Source: Kappaphycus alvarezii
Taxonomy: Eukaryota > Rhodophyta > Florideophyceae > Gigartinales > Solieriaceae
DNA length: 64,000 nt
NCBI GenBank assembly: GCA_002205965.3
Contig: NADL03000171.1
Coordinates: 86,790-150,789 of the forward strand
Direction: 5' to 3'
Each line of letters starts with the position of its first letter. Position 1 is the first letter of the stretch. The notes under the pieces were generated by a model, which worked only from the letters and a program-made list of their open reading frames with translations, searched no databases and was not told the DNA's origin. Position numbers and translations under genes: made by a program. This document shows, piece after piece, positions 34,812 through 46,616 of the stretch.

Positions 34812-35342
34812 TTATTTTTCATTCTCTAAATCAGATCGAAACAACTCCTCCAAAATATCCATGCTGCCCAAGAAGTCCACACGAATATCTGCGAACGGCT
34901 CATAGCTCTCTATGTACTCGTGGGAGATATTTAAACAACCAAAAATATCTCCATCTGGTTCCAGCGTCGGCACCAATTGTTTCATACTCTCCACCCCAGG
35001 CCTCACCATTCCAAATTTTCCATGTCCCGTTTTCCTTCATCCACCTCGTCCTCTTCCTCCTCTTCCCCATCCTCGTTATTAACCTCGTAGACCAATTCAG
35101 GGGCTACCCACTCCTCGAAGGTGTCCCCAGCACCCTCCTTGATGTCCCACTCTCGTCCCTTACCCACCTCCTCCGCCTCATCCTCAGTAAAAAAGAGACG
35201 CACGAATTCGATCACATTCTTTTTGGTTTGCCGAACAGGTAGTTCTCACGGTAAGTAAGTCCGAAAGGGAGTAGGGGAATAGAGTTAGGGGGCAGGGATG
35301 GCGATTTTTGGAAATGACTTTCGAGTGGCATAAATTTGTCAT
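34812..35342 (-). pseudogene. LTR-internal acidic protein gene, segment A1 copy (frameshifted)
   Basis: Begins MTNLCHSKVI at 35,342, 110 bp downstream of TATTTAAA. Central part: IEFVRLFFTEDEAEE, then a conserved FEEW-x-APELVYE motif, then a run of Glu and Asp. C-terminal part: YEPFADI and MDILEELF. Single-base losses near 35,290 and 35,235 and an indel near 35,005 break the frame. The A2 copy (58,292-58,822) is intact at the first two positions, so the ancestral frame was about 175 codons. There is no signal peptide or membrane segment. Low sequence complexity makes homology to known proteins hard to judge. Unknown function. Confidence 0.65.
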
Positions 35343-35451
35343 TTTGGTAGGCTTTGGAGAATGGGGGGCAAAATAGGGTGTTTTGGGTCTGTGAGGGGAG
35401 AGAAGTGGTGAGTAAAATGCTCCGAGACGTTTAAAACTTGGAATAAAGGGG

Positions 35452-35459
35452 TTTAAATA
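35452..35459 (-). promoter_or_regulatory. TATTTAAA box of the LTR-internal gene
   Basis: TATTTAAA in 'gagcctatttaaaccccttt' on the minus strand, about 110 bp before the ATG. Conserved with its flanks at 49,875-49,882 and 58,932-58,939. It is distinct from the TATATAAG box further downstream in the same LTR. Confidence 0.55.
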
Positions 35460-35890
35460 GGCTCCCGAGGCAGGTCTTTAGATTGAAAATAGCTAAAGTA
35501 AATGTGCAGGGGATTTTGTAGTAGTGAGTTTGCGCCCTTTTTCTGAAAAAAAAGCAAATTTGGAGGAGAAGGAAAGCTAAAAGGGGAAAAAATTTGATTC
35601 GTGATCGATTCAGATGGGTAGATGCAGTATGAAGTATCTAGATAAAAGGGAAGTAAGTTTGGAGGGGACCGCGGTAATTATAAGGAAGGCCCAAGGAGGA
35701 CGAGAAAGGACCGAAAATATAAGCAATTTTGAACAAGGAGAAGTAATGCATAAAATAAAAGTCTGTAGATGACGGCGAAAAAATCCGTTCCTACCAGCAC
35801 TCGCCTAACAATTATCTTAAGCTTGAGCAATTAGTCACATCGGTCTCCCTTAGACCCTTTCTCCTTCCCTTCTAGACTGCCCTTTCCAAA

Positions 35891-36499
35891 CTTCATTTTG
35901 CCACGCTCGGCACCTTCGCCGCATTAGGCACAGGCGCCGGGCACTCGTGTCTTCGCCGCATTAGGCGCATCCGCCGGCACTCTTGTTTTGCGCGTCTTGC
36001 GAATCGCGCACTTACGTCTACGGGGCTCTAGTTTCATCGGCTAAGGATATGGCCTTCTCAAGTGGCGATTTCTCTCGCGTCAGGAAGGCTCTCACTCGAC
36101 CAAGCACCGCAACGCTCAGTACACCTTGCTGCACTCAACCCTGGCGGTTCTCCCACCAGCATGGGAGGGTTCCTGAACCAAACGGTCCTGCTGGACGTAC
36201 CCAAGGCCGTTCTTCTGGGGCACTTGTCTTCGTCGCCATCGCTTTCTATAAGTATGACGCTTACAGCGGAAGTTTTTCAAGCAATTACACCATGGCTTGC
36301 CACTGTTGTGATAGTGATTTTTTTTCTTCCCCCGCTTTGGCGGGCATCGCACTACTGGCACATAGCGGAAGAAGGCCCTTTGCTGCTCTTCACTTGGCCA
36401 TTGACGTTCTCAACGTTCCGGCCTATCGAACCCCTCACGCCAGTCACAAATAAGTAACAAGCAGCCCTTATCTTCTCACGAAGCCGCCCCTATCAGATT
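35891..36499 (+). other. Unique GC-rich segment with unassigned ORFs
   Basis: Found once in the window, between segment A1 and Element 2. A 33-36-bp phrase beginning 'cttcgccgcattaggc' is repeated in tandem at about 35,917-35,985. Two plus-strand frames are open: 35,983-36,453 (156 codons) and 36,062-36,457 (131 codons). The second has a strongly hydrophobic stretch (WLATVVIVIFFLPPLW) that could span a membrane. I recognise neither product. The composition differs from the flanks, and there is no second copy to test coding by comparison. Confidence 0.35.
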
Positions 36500-37217
36500 T
36501 GATATGGGTAAACGGCGGGGGAAGAGATCCTCAGAACCAATTACCCTGAGAAGGAGGTGTTGCGAGCGAAAAAAGTGCTACCGTGGTATTGTTGAACGAA
36601 CAAAAGGGAGTGTATATAGAAGAGAGTTGAGAAAGCTACAAGCAAGTATAAAAGGGGCAGGGTCTACCACCGACGCTCTGCGACCAGCTTAGGAAAAAGT
36701 TTTCTTGGGTCTGAAGTGACTCTCAACTTCCTACTACTCGGGACTTGGCTTGAAGTTGTCTGCCAACTTGCTTCACCTACACTAAAGGAAGCAGTTTACT
36801 CGGCTTATATAGACTTTTGGCTACCCTTAAAGTCTCAAACAAACATACTAATAACCATAAAATGTATTCACGGTAATAGTTTGAACCAGAGAGACTACTA
36901 GGAGATATTTCCTCAAGGTAAATATCTAGGTGCCATACCTATGCCAGCCACCCATCGGCCAGGGGTGGGAATTGATGTGGCCATTATATAGACCTTTCAG
37001 AGCTACTTGTAGTATCACCCACAACTGGAACTGTACTGACATCTACTATGACAGCGTGTCCTAAAATGAAAAAAATCAACCGATGAATTTGCCACACTCA
37101 TCCAAATTAAAAATATCTTGCAAATTCAAAAACTGTAAAAAATCTTCCCAATTCCGATACTGTATACAATCATGGTCCTCATCTAGATTTTTTTCGTGTG
37201 CGAATTTGGCCACATCA
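36500..37217 (-). repeat. Element 2 3' LTR (718 bp, short type)
   Basis: Begins TGATATGGGTAAACGG and ends GGCCACATCA; nearly identical to the Element 1 3' LTR, including the TATATAAG promoter box near 36,810. Confidence 0.88.
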
Positions 37218-37250
37218 CGCCCTCTCGCTCAAGACGAACGTCCCGACTCG

Positions 37251-40200
37251 TCACTGCTCTTCTTCTGCTTCGGTTAGTGTTCGCTGTCTTATTGATAAAT
37301 GTATGGTCTCTCAAACGGGTACGGATGCAACTGATTACCAATATGATGCTCTAAAAGTAGGTTCGCATTACTGGTACTCACTTTGTAGCATAGCTCATAT
37401 ATTGGTTTGATCACATCGAGGTGGGGTTGAATACATTCTTCTTCCGTGACTCTTCCGAATCTTCCAAGAGTGAAAAAATATATGTGATATGCAAACTCTT
37501 CTGGAAGATGCCGGAGGAATGGATGCGATAAGAAAAGAAGACGCGCATCATCAAGAACGAATCTTCGTAAGATAAGTGCGGTCCATGTAGCGCCCTAAAA
37601 CATAAACAGATGCTTATCATGAAATAAGAAATGACCTGCGCATCGTTCGCATCCTCGGAGATATTGCGCAGCCAAAAAGATAATCTTCTTCTTCCGACTG
37701 TATGCTGTGCATGGTTGTGAAGGAGAGCTAGAGATGAAGTTGTGGTGGACGGTCCCGATGAATGGCCGCGACCAGCTCCTGACGTACTGGGACCTGCACG
37801 AGGTCCTCTCGGGGGACGACCGGAACCTCTTCTGGGCGGGTTGTTGTCTCCTGAAGGTCCTCCTCTGGTCATCATCACTGCTTCAGGAGGATCCTCGCCG
37901 CCTCCAACGTTCCCAATTTGTGGCGGAGAAACGTAAGGTTCCCATAGAGGATACGGGACCAGCCTGTATTCCATATCCGGGGTAAGGCGTAACCTCTCAG
38001 TCGCACGTCTTGGTTGTTCTTGAGAAATACGTAAATTGGACGGATAATATTCAGATACGTTTGCGACAAGTCTCCAGCAGCTACCATTCCATATCTTCCT
38101 ATAGAGTAATGATATATTACCTCCACAAACTCTGGACCTGCTTCCGTGAACCTTCCGTTTTGGAATGAAAATAGAACTCTTATTAATAGTCGGAAATCTT
38201 CTTCAGGTAGCAATGGTCCGTTCAACGTACGAAAACATAGGCATATATTAATGTAGAAATGGATGATTACGTGGAGTTCGTAGTAGTCCCGCGTAACGAG
38301 ATGATCCATTCCCAGGCCCTTTTTCCTCCCATAGGAATCATTCTATAGTTAAAGATGAGTATGCCCCGTGGTTGCGCATAGTCCTGTGTGAGAAGGAATT
38401 CTTCAGGCCTCTGATGGTAAGGGACCAGACGACGTGCATGGATGGCCCTCCTTGATCTCTTCCCTGAGCTTGAACAGAGCTGATAGTGCGGGTGTCTTTC
38501 CTCCGTGACGATGCAAGGGTTCGAGTACTTGGTTTGGAAGGCCGGCCACTTCACAGCCTGCTGCATTGCTTTTCCATGTACTACAAGTACTTTAGAGCCA
38601 ACTGAAAAGGTTCTGACTGCAGGTTCTGCATCCTTATTTCTTGTCTGTGTTAGCGCGCGGTGTGATCTCCAGCCTTCGGTGGCCAGTAGTTCAACTTCCC
38701 TACTCTCTTCATCGATAATATTTGTTTCCATGTCTCTCTGTAACATTCTAGGAGCCCTTCCGTACATTAGCTCGAATGGTGAGCGTCCATTTCTTCCTCT
38801 TCTTCGACGGTAGCCGTATAACACTTTTGGTAAGGCATCTTCCCACTGGATTTCATTCTCCACATAGTTTTCGATATTGCTCGTTTGATGGTTCCAACCA
38901 TCCTCCCGCTTTCCCGTTGGACATAGGAGCGTATGCGAGAACGGTCTTCAGCTGAATCCCTTTCTCTTCCAAAAAACGAAGCAGTGAAGTTGCAGTAAAA
39001 CAAAGGGCGTTATCCGAGATGATCCTTTTTGGAAGACCAAACGGTTCAATTATTTCTTTTTCGATGAATCTCAGTACCACCTCAGCATTTGCCTCCTCAC
39101 TGCAACTGCTATTGGCCATCCAGTAAGATGTTCCACCCCTATAAGGAGATATTTGTTTCCGGAAGAAGTTTCCTTGAACGGGCCCGCGAAGTCAACTTGA
39201 GAAGGTTTCAAAGAGACCGGAAACTGGAAAACTTAGAGTTGTCTTATACTTCCGTATTGGAGTGAATTTTTGGCAGTTGTCGCAGCTTTTCACGAAGTTA
39301 TAGACGTCCTTATGGATACCGGGCCACCAGAATCTCTCAGTTACGAATTTTTTGGTTGTTTCGAGATCCCAATGCCCTAGCTCATCATGGAAAGTCCTCA
39401 AGATCTTCATTCTTTCTTTCAAAGGGGCCACTAGTCGGGGACCGGCTTTAGTGTGCCGGAAAAGTTTCCCATTCCACAATGTAAAAGCCTTTTGATTCCT
39501 GCGTACCCAATTTCGGTGTTCAAGATCAACCTTTCTCATTTCTAGTCCATCGAGGAATTTGATCAGTCCGTGAATATTAGCTTCGTACTCGTTATCGTTC
39601 GGCAACTGCAACTCGGCGACTCCGACGATGTCCTCCGAAGCTTTTTCATTTGGAATCAGTGCGTCCCTCAAGCGGGATAGGTAATCGGCAGGCTGATTAT
39701 TGCGTCCGGGTCTATACACAATTTCAAACCGATATTCTGCGAAAATGTCGAGCCATCGGGCCAAGCGGTGATGTACATCCTTCTTTTGGAATGCTGTTTT
39801 AAGTGCCTGGTGATCAGTTATCAAGACAAATTTCTCGAGTGATAAAAGGTATACGCGAAACTTTTTCAGCGCGAAGACGACAGCTAGCGCTTCTTTCTCG
39901 CAGACTGAGTATCTCTTTTCCGCGTCATTCAGAGTTCGGCTTGCGAATTGAACAGGGTGTAGTCTTCCGTTTTCATCTTTTTGGGACAAAACGGCACCCA
40001 AAGACCGTTCTGAGGCATCTGTCTCCACAACGAATGGTCTCTTGAAATCTGGGTACATGAGAACTGGGGGGACACATAGCTTATCTTTAAGCTCCTGAAA
40101 TGCAGTTTCCATTTCCTTGTTCCAGTAAAATTTTCCGTTCTTCGTAGTGCTGGCATGTAACGGTGCTGCAGTCTTGGCGAAATCTTTGATAAATCTTCTG

Positions 40201-41322
40201 TAATATGAGGCCAGTCCTAAGAAGCTTCGGACCTCCGTCTTTGAAGCGGGCCTTGGTGCCAACTTTATTTTTTCGTTTTCTCTGGATCCACTCTAATTCC
40301 CTCTTGGTCGACGATATGACCGAGTAATTGGATAGAAGTTTTCGCAAAGAAGCATTTGCTCAACTTAATTTTCAAGCTATACTCCGATATCCTCTCCACA
40401 ACTGTCTTGACGTGCGAGATGTGCTGATCCAATGTTTCTGAGAATATGACGACATCATCGATATAGACTCTTGCGAATGGAAGTCCTTTCAAAACCTCGT
40501 TCATCATTCTTTGGAATGTAGCTGGTGCATTCATGAGACCAAAAGGCATCACTTCGAACCTGAACGTACCGGCTTTGCTGGTAAAGGTTGTTTTTTCCTT
40601 ACATTTTTCATCCAATGGAATCTGCCAATAGCCAGTGTAAAGGTCAATTGAGGTGAAATATCTCCCGTCCTTCAGGTCCTCGAGGATCTCCTCCATTTGG
40701 AATCGGAAATCGGAAATCGATCGGGTATCATTCTCTGGTTCAGTTGTCGGTAATCGACGCAAAAACGCAGCTTTCCATCCTTCTTTGGTGCGACCACAAC
40801 TGGAAACGACCATGGGGATGAAACTGGTCGAATAATATCATTTTTCAGCATACTTGTAACATTTTCTGAGATAAATTGGTCATATTTTGGCGGTTGACGT
40901 CTAGGCTTGTGGTAAATCGGTTGAGTGTCGGTAAGTTCGAACGAGTGAGTGTTGTTTTCTTAAATCTGAAACGCTCCATGCAATTACTTCGGAAGATGTT
41001 AACATGTCGGATATTTTCAGTGAGGCGGGGGCGGGAAGGTGCTGCACTTTTCCTTGGATTTCTGCCATTTGGCGCCCTTTTTCTTCTTGATCCTCAACCT
41101 CAATATTTTGAAGGACCTCTTCCGTCGTGCTCACATCTTCATATATGGAATTCGACGTATTCTTATTTTCTTTGCAAAGGTAATCTTCTTTCATGCTCCG
41201 AATTCTGTCCTTTGATTCGATATCATCGCAAAAAGAAACACATTCGGGTTTCAAACTTATCCTAGAATCCAGTCGTCATCTGTTTCAAACCCGGAATCAT
41301 AATCGTCCCATGCCATGTTCAT
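37251..41322 (-). pseudogene. pol: Element 2 pol with duplicated-domain extension (frameshifted)
   Basis: Same domains as in Element 1: RT with YIDD near 40,455, RNase H, integrase zinc domain and core, integrase C-terminal domain, then the two-domain extension (about 38,290-37,290). Breaks: near 40,950 (short deletion), 40,700 (small duplication of 'ggaaatc'), 40,265, 39,195, 39,098, 38,903 (removes the frame around the integrase catalytic Glu), 38,865, 38,297, 37,980 and 37,527. At all of these Element 1 is intact. The RNase H to integrase zinc region (40,262-39,192) is open here but broken in Element 1. Confidence 0.88.
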
Positions 41323-43195
41323 TACCCCCGAGGGTACCCTTTTCCACTTCCGAAAGTGTTAGTTGGTTCCGAATCTTCGCTGTCATAGCTAGAAGTGAAA
41401 TCTTCACTGTCCGTTTCTTTTAAATCTTCAGGATGCGTGCTTTTGTCGAAATCCAGGGGCATCTTCACGGTTCTGCCGTCAATATTAACTGAAACCATTT
41501 GGTTGCCCAAGTCAATGCATGTTCCTAGTCTTTCCATTGTGGGGCAGCCAATGATTGCATCGAAAGGGAGATCCGGCATGACAAGAAAGTCTACATCAAC
41601 TTTAGAGTCCCCAAAGAACACGGAAACCTTGTCAACAGTGCCCATGCATTTTGAGACGGTTCCATCCGCTACAGTTATTTTTCGAGTCGTTGGAGTAATT
41701 TCGAGACCTAGATCTGTCACCAAAGTTTCTGAAATGAGGTTTGGAACAGCACCCGAATCGAAGAGAGCTTGGGTTTTCATACCCAATACTTTGACTGGTA
41801 CCAGCTTAAGACGTCTTGGTGCTGTCGAGGCCGATTGAAGAAACAGTTTCTTACCCTTAGCGGACTTATTAGACCTGATAATTTTTTTGAGTTCTTTTCT
41901 CGCATCCTCTGCGTCGCCCCTCAAAAGTTGACCAAACGTTATCCCAGTTGGGGCCGATGCAAGCTCAGCCACCAAATTGTACCTCTTCACATACTCTAGT
42001 ACGTCCTTAGAGATACTTTAACTTTCTTACTCTTTTTCGTCTTCTTGGCCGGAGTGACTCCCACTCCTGGAACAACTTGATCAGACCTCTTGGTTCGAGA
42101 GGTACAGGTGCTGCGGATATGCTCCAGCATTCCTAATCTAGCCTAGGTTTTCTTCGGAAAAAGTTCCCTTCCCCACCCTTTTTGTCACATTGACTTGACT
42201 AATCTCTTCAGCGATGGATACGTTACCGGCATCCGTCAACCTTTGATCCCTTCTATTTTGTAAGATTTTCACCTCTGGTCCTGACTCACTCCTTGCTTCC
42301 GATAAATTTGCTCTTCTGTTGTCTTTAGACCAGCAGTTACTTTCATGATGCCCATATCGACCGCACTTTCACAACGAGTGTTTCTATGTGGATTATCAGG
42401 ACACCTGTTTGCAAAGTGTCCAGGCTTGTGACAGTAAGAACAGACTTCTGCGGCCTTAGGGGCCCCAGACTGGTTCTTCTTAATGGTAAGAGTAAGGCTT
42501 TCCAACTGCGAGGTTATCATGTCAAGTCGATTATCGAATCGGGTTTCCAACCTTTCTTCCAAGTTTTTGACATCGCTCCTGACAGATTCTAATGCCGCTG
42601 CACTAGTAGCCGGCCTTTGATAATTCTTTTCAGGATGTACGATAGACATCGATGTGCGGGTTTCCCTCGGTACCTCACTCAGTGACTGAAACGTCTCCGA
42701 ATTTTTGACAAATTCTACTATGGTACCCTTCAGTTCATCAAAAGTGTGAGGGCCCTTGATGAGGAGGAAATCGGAGAGCCGCTTATCCCCCATAGCCGCC
42801 TTACGCAGCATTCCGTACTTGGCTTGGGCGTTGAACCCAGCCTTTTCATAAAGATCACACAAGTACACCAATGAGCTTAACAAATCGTCGAAGTTGAGCC
42901 GGGCCTCTATGGCGGTACGAATCATCTCATCTGGTTCTACCTCCTTAGCATACTCTTTCACAAGCCACTCACATACCTCACCGAAGTTACGCCCATTCCC
43001 GTTAAGAGACCACCCGTCGATAAACTTGGACTTATATTTGTGCTTTGCGTCACCATGAAGATAGGCGAAGATACTTGCGGCCTTCTCTTCATCGCCCTTC
43101 TCTCGCATCACAACGTTGACATATGTGTAAAGAAACTCCTCAACGTCTTCAGTCTTGCCCCCTGTGAACGTTATACGAGCAGCGTTGAGATCCAT
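41322..43195 (-). pseudogene. gag: Element 2 gag-protease (frameshifted)
   Basis: Same start and domains as the intact Element 1 ORF. One base is missing near 42,369, inside the codons of the second zinc knuckle, and several indels lie at 42,020-42,170 in the basic linker. The protease part is open again from 41,990 with DSGA intact. The TAATG overlap with pol is preserved at 41,320-41,324. Confidence 0.88.
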
Positions 43196-43284
43196 GATTA
43201 CAGAAAAGAAATCCCCCCGAAGTGTTCCTTACTACTGCTCAACTCGAATACCTCGGGTGCAACCCCCTCCACAAGAGTACCAAA

Positions 43285-43745
43285 TGATAGGGGTAAATCG
43301 GCGGGGGAAGAGATCCTCAGAACCAATTACCCTGAGAAGGAGGTGTTGCGAGCGACAAAAGTGCTACCGTGGTATTGTTGAACGAACAAAAGGGAGTGTA
43401 TATAGAAGAGAGTTGAGGAAGCTACAAGCAAGTATAAAAGGGGCAGGGTCTACCACCGACGCTCTGCGACCAGCGTAAGAAAAAGTTTTCTTGGGTCTGA
43501 AGTTGACTCTCAACTTCCTACTACTCGGGACTTGGCTGAAGTTGTCTGCCAACTTGCTTGACCTCTCCATGAGGAAGCAGTTTACTCAGCTTATATAGAC
43601 TTTTGGCTACCCCTAAAGTCCGAACAAAACTACAGAAGGTACCAGGATGGTAGGCAAATTTAGAAGGGAAGCTGAGCGGCGTCAGGGGGCGGGATCGTTG
43701 TCGGTTGCTGGATTACTCGAGAGGAGGACCATTTTCTGTATTACA
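43285..43745 (-). repeat. Element 2 5' LTR (461 bp), chimeric and internally deleted
   Basis: The inner part (43,285-about 43,550) matches Element 1. From 'cttgacctctccatgagg' outward it matches the long LTRs of segments A1/A2 up to 'cagaaggtaccag' (about 43,646), then jumps to the outermost end of the long LTR ('gatggtaggcaaattt'...'tgtattaca'). The acidic reading frame and its promoter are missing between these points. Confidence 0.75.
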
Positions 43746-44154
43746 GCAAATCAGAAGAATTCCCGGTATGTCTTATTCTATGTATTACGCAGTTTGGGAC
43801 GGAACTTTTGTCGCAATAGCCTGTTGTTGCTTTCTCAAGTCGAATAACTTGGTTCTTTAATTTTTAAAAAGTGCGGTTCGGCTATCCCCCGGTTTATGCT
43901 AGACATGCTCAGGATTATAGCTTTCTCAAGTACATCTCCACGATTTATTGAGGAAAAGGGGAGGTTTTACGCCAGACTTCGAAGGGCTGCAAACAAGGGG
44001 ATTCTTCAAGGTGAGCGTTACGTAGCGAGCTCAGCGATTACTGCACCAAACGCATCGTTCTCATAGTGTAACTGGTGGTTTGAATTCAACAAGAACGGAA
44101 GGGTATAGGTGTTTTACTCTTGGAAGATATATTTGATCTATCCCAAGAGGTGGA

Positions 44155-44222
44155 AAGGTTCGGTGTTTTACTTTTGGAACATATGTCCGATCTATCCCAT
44201 CGTTTTTCTAGACAAACACAAT
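44155..44222 (-). repeat. Short dispersed repeat (B2 copy)
   Basis: Counterpart of 16,133-16,200, with a partial second copy immediately before it (about 44,105-44,150). Confidence 0.5.
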
Positions 44223-46497
44223 GGACTCAAAAGGTATGCAGACACAGTAATAGGGAAGGAACTACCCTCCCTAAAAGGCTACCTTCAGGCCAGTCATCAA
44301 GCAGGCGTTCAAGACAAAACTTATTTTTCGAAACGACCTTTGGGTCTAACTATGGTTCCTTTTCTATTTTTTCTGATACATAGGGTGCTGCAAGGCATTA
44401 TTTGTTGATTTCCAAGAACATGGGTATTGTTGTTGTGGTACCGTTTCCATTGTATACCTCTACAGCTAGAGGCCACTCAACACTTATCTAATTTGTGGTT
44501 TCGCAATCCTGAAACTATCGCTAAATGAAATGGATAGCTGGAGTTGATGAGGTGAGTCAGCTATGAGGAACTCGTAAAGATTACATCGCAACCAGCAAAA
44601 GGAAAACCCCACAAAGCACCTCTCATGCTAAGTTCTGAGCAAGTTCAGAGTTCTGAGCATGAGACCTGGCATCCCAGACGCTTTAACGCTGAGGTTGCAG
44701 CAACTGTCTATCGGGTATTTGTTAAGTTCTTTTCGAACTGATTCTTTACAGGCATTGATAAGCAATATTCCCGTGGACACTGCCATGCAAGTTGACTGGG
44801 TAACAGCTAGTATATCCTTACAGGGAATGAACCCCGTCTTCCACCATATCCAGGTTTGCGCCACTTACATATACCCTACTTGTGATTTTCTAGAACTTCT
44901 CTTATTGCCATTTAGGCAACAACATTTAGGCACACGAGTGACATTACCCATTATCCTGAACACATCAGCATACACCGGGGGTAGCCGAACCGTACTTTTC
45001 AAACATTGAAGAACCAAATCGACTTTCCTCTTACTGCTATGTTTTCATAACAATAAGCGAAGTTCTAGATTCTACGTGTTCATTGTCACCCTAAACTATT
45101 TCCAACAAGGCCGTAGATTACAGCAAAATAGGCAGTAACACAATCTCTTGAATGCGACATAAGCCACTGGCACATGGTTTTTAGAATACCATAACCAGTA
45201 AGACATCCTATTGGGTACTAAATTTCACAGCTCTCATAACCCGATTGTTTTCTACAGCAGTCCTACTGTTACTGCACTTCCCGCTACAGAAAAAAAACTA
45301 TCTTTAACACAAATCTGTGTGAACTGATGGTTACTAACGAAAGCATCACTTTTAATGATCAATATTCAGTACTAACCGGATTTTGCGTATCAGCTGGCCA
45401 CAGGGCCAGTCAAAGCAATTTTCGATCATCCAATAACCTTTTCATCTAATCGGAACTATTCATGTAACTGTCTTCTCCGCCGCCATTGCTGAAACCTCAC
45501 TATAGGCATACCCTACATCCACCATACTGCAGCTCGACGAGTGAGCATGATAAGGGCGAAAATTTCGCCATTCCACCGTTTCCCAATCCCCTCTAGCATT
45601 GGAGAGGATTTGAAAGAAATATTACGGAATTCAATTACGGACGAGATAGGGAGAAGGAGGAGATTGTATTTGAGCGACAGGGGATGACCGACAGCAGTTA
45701 ATTTGCACGGGTGTACCCTAAATATCATCAATATTTATTCAAAAACTTGTCCGGTGACCTATTTGAGACACCATTAACGAAAGCATCAGAAAAGTACATA
45801 TTGAAAAATGTGTCGAAATTCTGCGGAGCAGGAGCGAGTATCACTCCATTGTACAGGTTCAAAATGATAGTTCGCTTTCCGTAGAATTCTTTGGCCCTAT
45901 TTGGGATAATTGTTTAAGGTTTCTCTACGTCTTTGTTCAAAATGTAGAGAGGAGAGAATTTTGTTTCTGGCTGCCCCACTAATTGGAAATATTATTTGAA
46001 ATCAGGCCTGTAAATGAAGAATGAAAGTATCTGTTTCAAGCGCCAGTCCCTGAACATGTATTTGATACCTCATCGAGATTATCTTTCTACCTGACTTTTG
46101 TGCTAGGGAGACAGCTCGAGAGTTATGTCAACATAGGTCAGGATAAGAAACGTTTCTTTCTGTAGGAGGAAAGGCTTTGGTTTTACTCGTGGAAGATACG
46201 TGCAAGCTATCCTACCCTTCTGTATGCATAGATTGCTTTACTTGCTTCGCGGAGATCAGCAATCCACTAGAACCACTGAAACGGCCGCAATAAATCAACC
46301 CCGTTTATCTCCTTAGTACAAGCAAGTACCTCTTACAGCACATATGGAATATAGGAAGCAGTATGATGGATTGAAGGAAAAATGAGTCACGATGTCGGCT
46401 AGGAGTTTCATACCATGCAATTTCACTCAATAACAGCTGTTCAGAGATTTCAGCACGAGGCTTAATGAAGACAGGATGTATATACTCGGTTAGTTCT

Positions 46498-46504
46498 TAT
46501 AAAA
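46498..46504 (+). promoter_or_regulatory. TATA box of peptide gene copy 3
   Basis: TATAAAA 119 bp before the ATG in 'cttataaaaggctgcccc'. Confidence 0.6.
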
Positions 46505-46616
46505 GGCTGCCCCTAACAGCCACTTCTGCTCCCGAATTTCAATCTCATCAACTCCTACAACTCTACATTCGTCAAGGATTCAAGACTGCTCAAGCCAAAT
46601 CGTTGCAATCATCAAT

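Larger units (their letters stand above)
34374..35810 (-). repeat. Solo long LTR (1,437 bp), target duplication ATTAT
   Basis: Plus strand begins TGATAGAGGTAAATC and ends CTCGCCTAACA. ATTAT precedes it at 34,369-34,373 and follows at 35,811-35,815. No internal element sequence remains, as expected after LTR-LTR recombination. In sense order it holds a TATTTAAA box, an acidic reading frame, then TATATAAG (34,684-34,677) and the U5-like end. Confidence 0.85.
32873..35890. repeat. Segment A1 (direct duplicate of 56,351-59,367)
   Basis: Near-identical over about 3 kb to segment A2, apart from small indels, and includes the solo LTR at 34,374-35,810 with its target duplications. The LTR was therefore inserted before duplication. 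The part outside the LTR (32,873-34,373) holds a minus-strand hydrophobic frame (33,584-33,327, continuing in another frame to 33,092). Its A2 counterpart is at 56,762-57,058. No gene family recognised. Confidence 0.85.
36500..43745 (-). mobile_element. Element 2: near-identical copy of Element 1 with chimeric 5' LTR
   Basis: Same order as Element 1 in minus orientation: 5' LTR (43,745-43,285), leader, gag-protease, pol with extension, 3' LTR (37,217-36,500). Differences from Element 1 are mostly single-base indels. Flanks do not form a target duplication (AGATT left, GCAAA right). The outer part of its 5' LTR and its right flank belong to the old insertion shared with Element 3, so Element 2 probably arose by recombination or conversion into that locus. 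Confidence 0.88.

Noticed and set aside
34374-35810. Reading the acidic frame as the last ORF of a truncated element followed by a short 3' LTR
   Set aside because: The target duplications enclose the frame together with the promoter block, and in Element 3 the frame precedes the primer-binding site and gag, so it belongs to the LTR itself.
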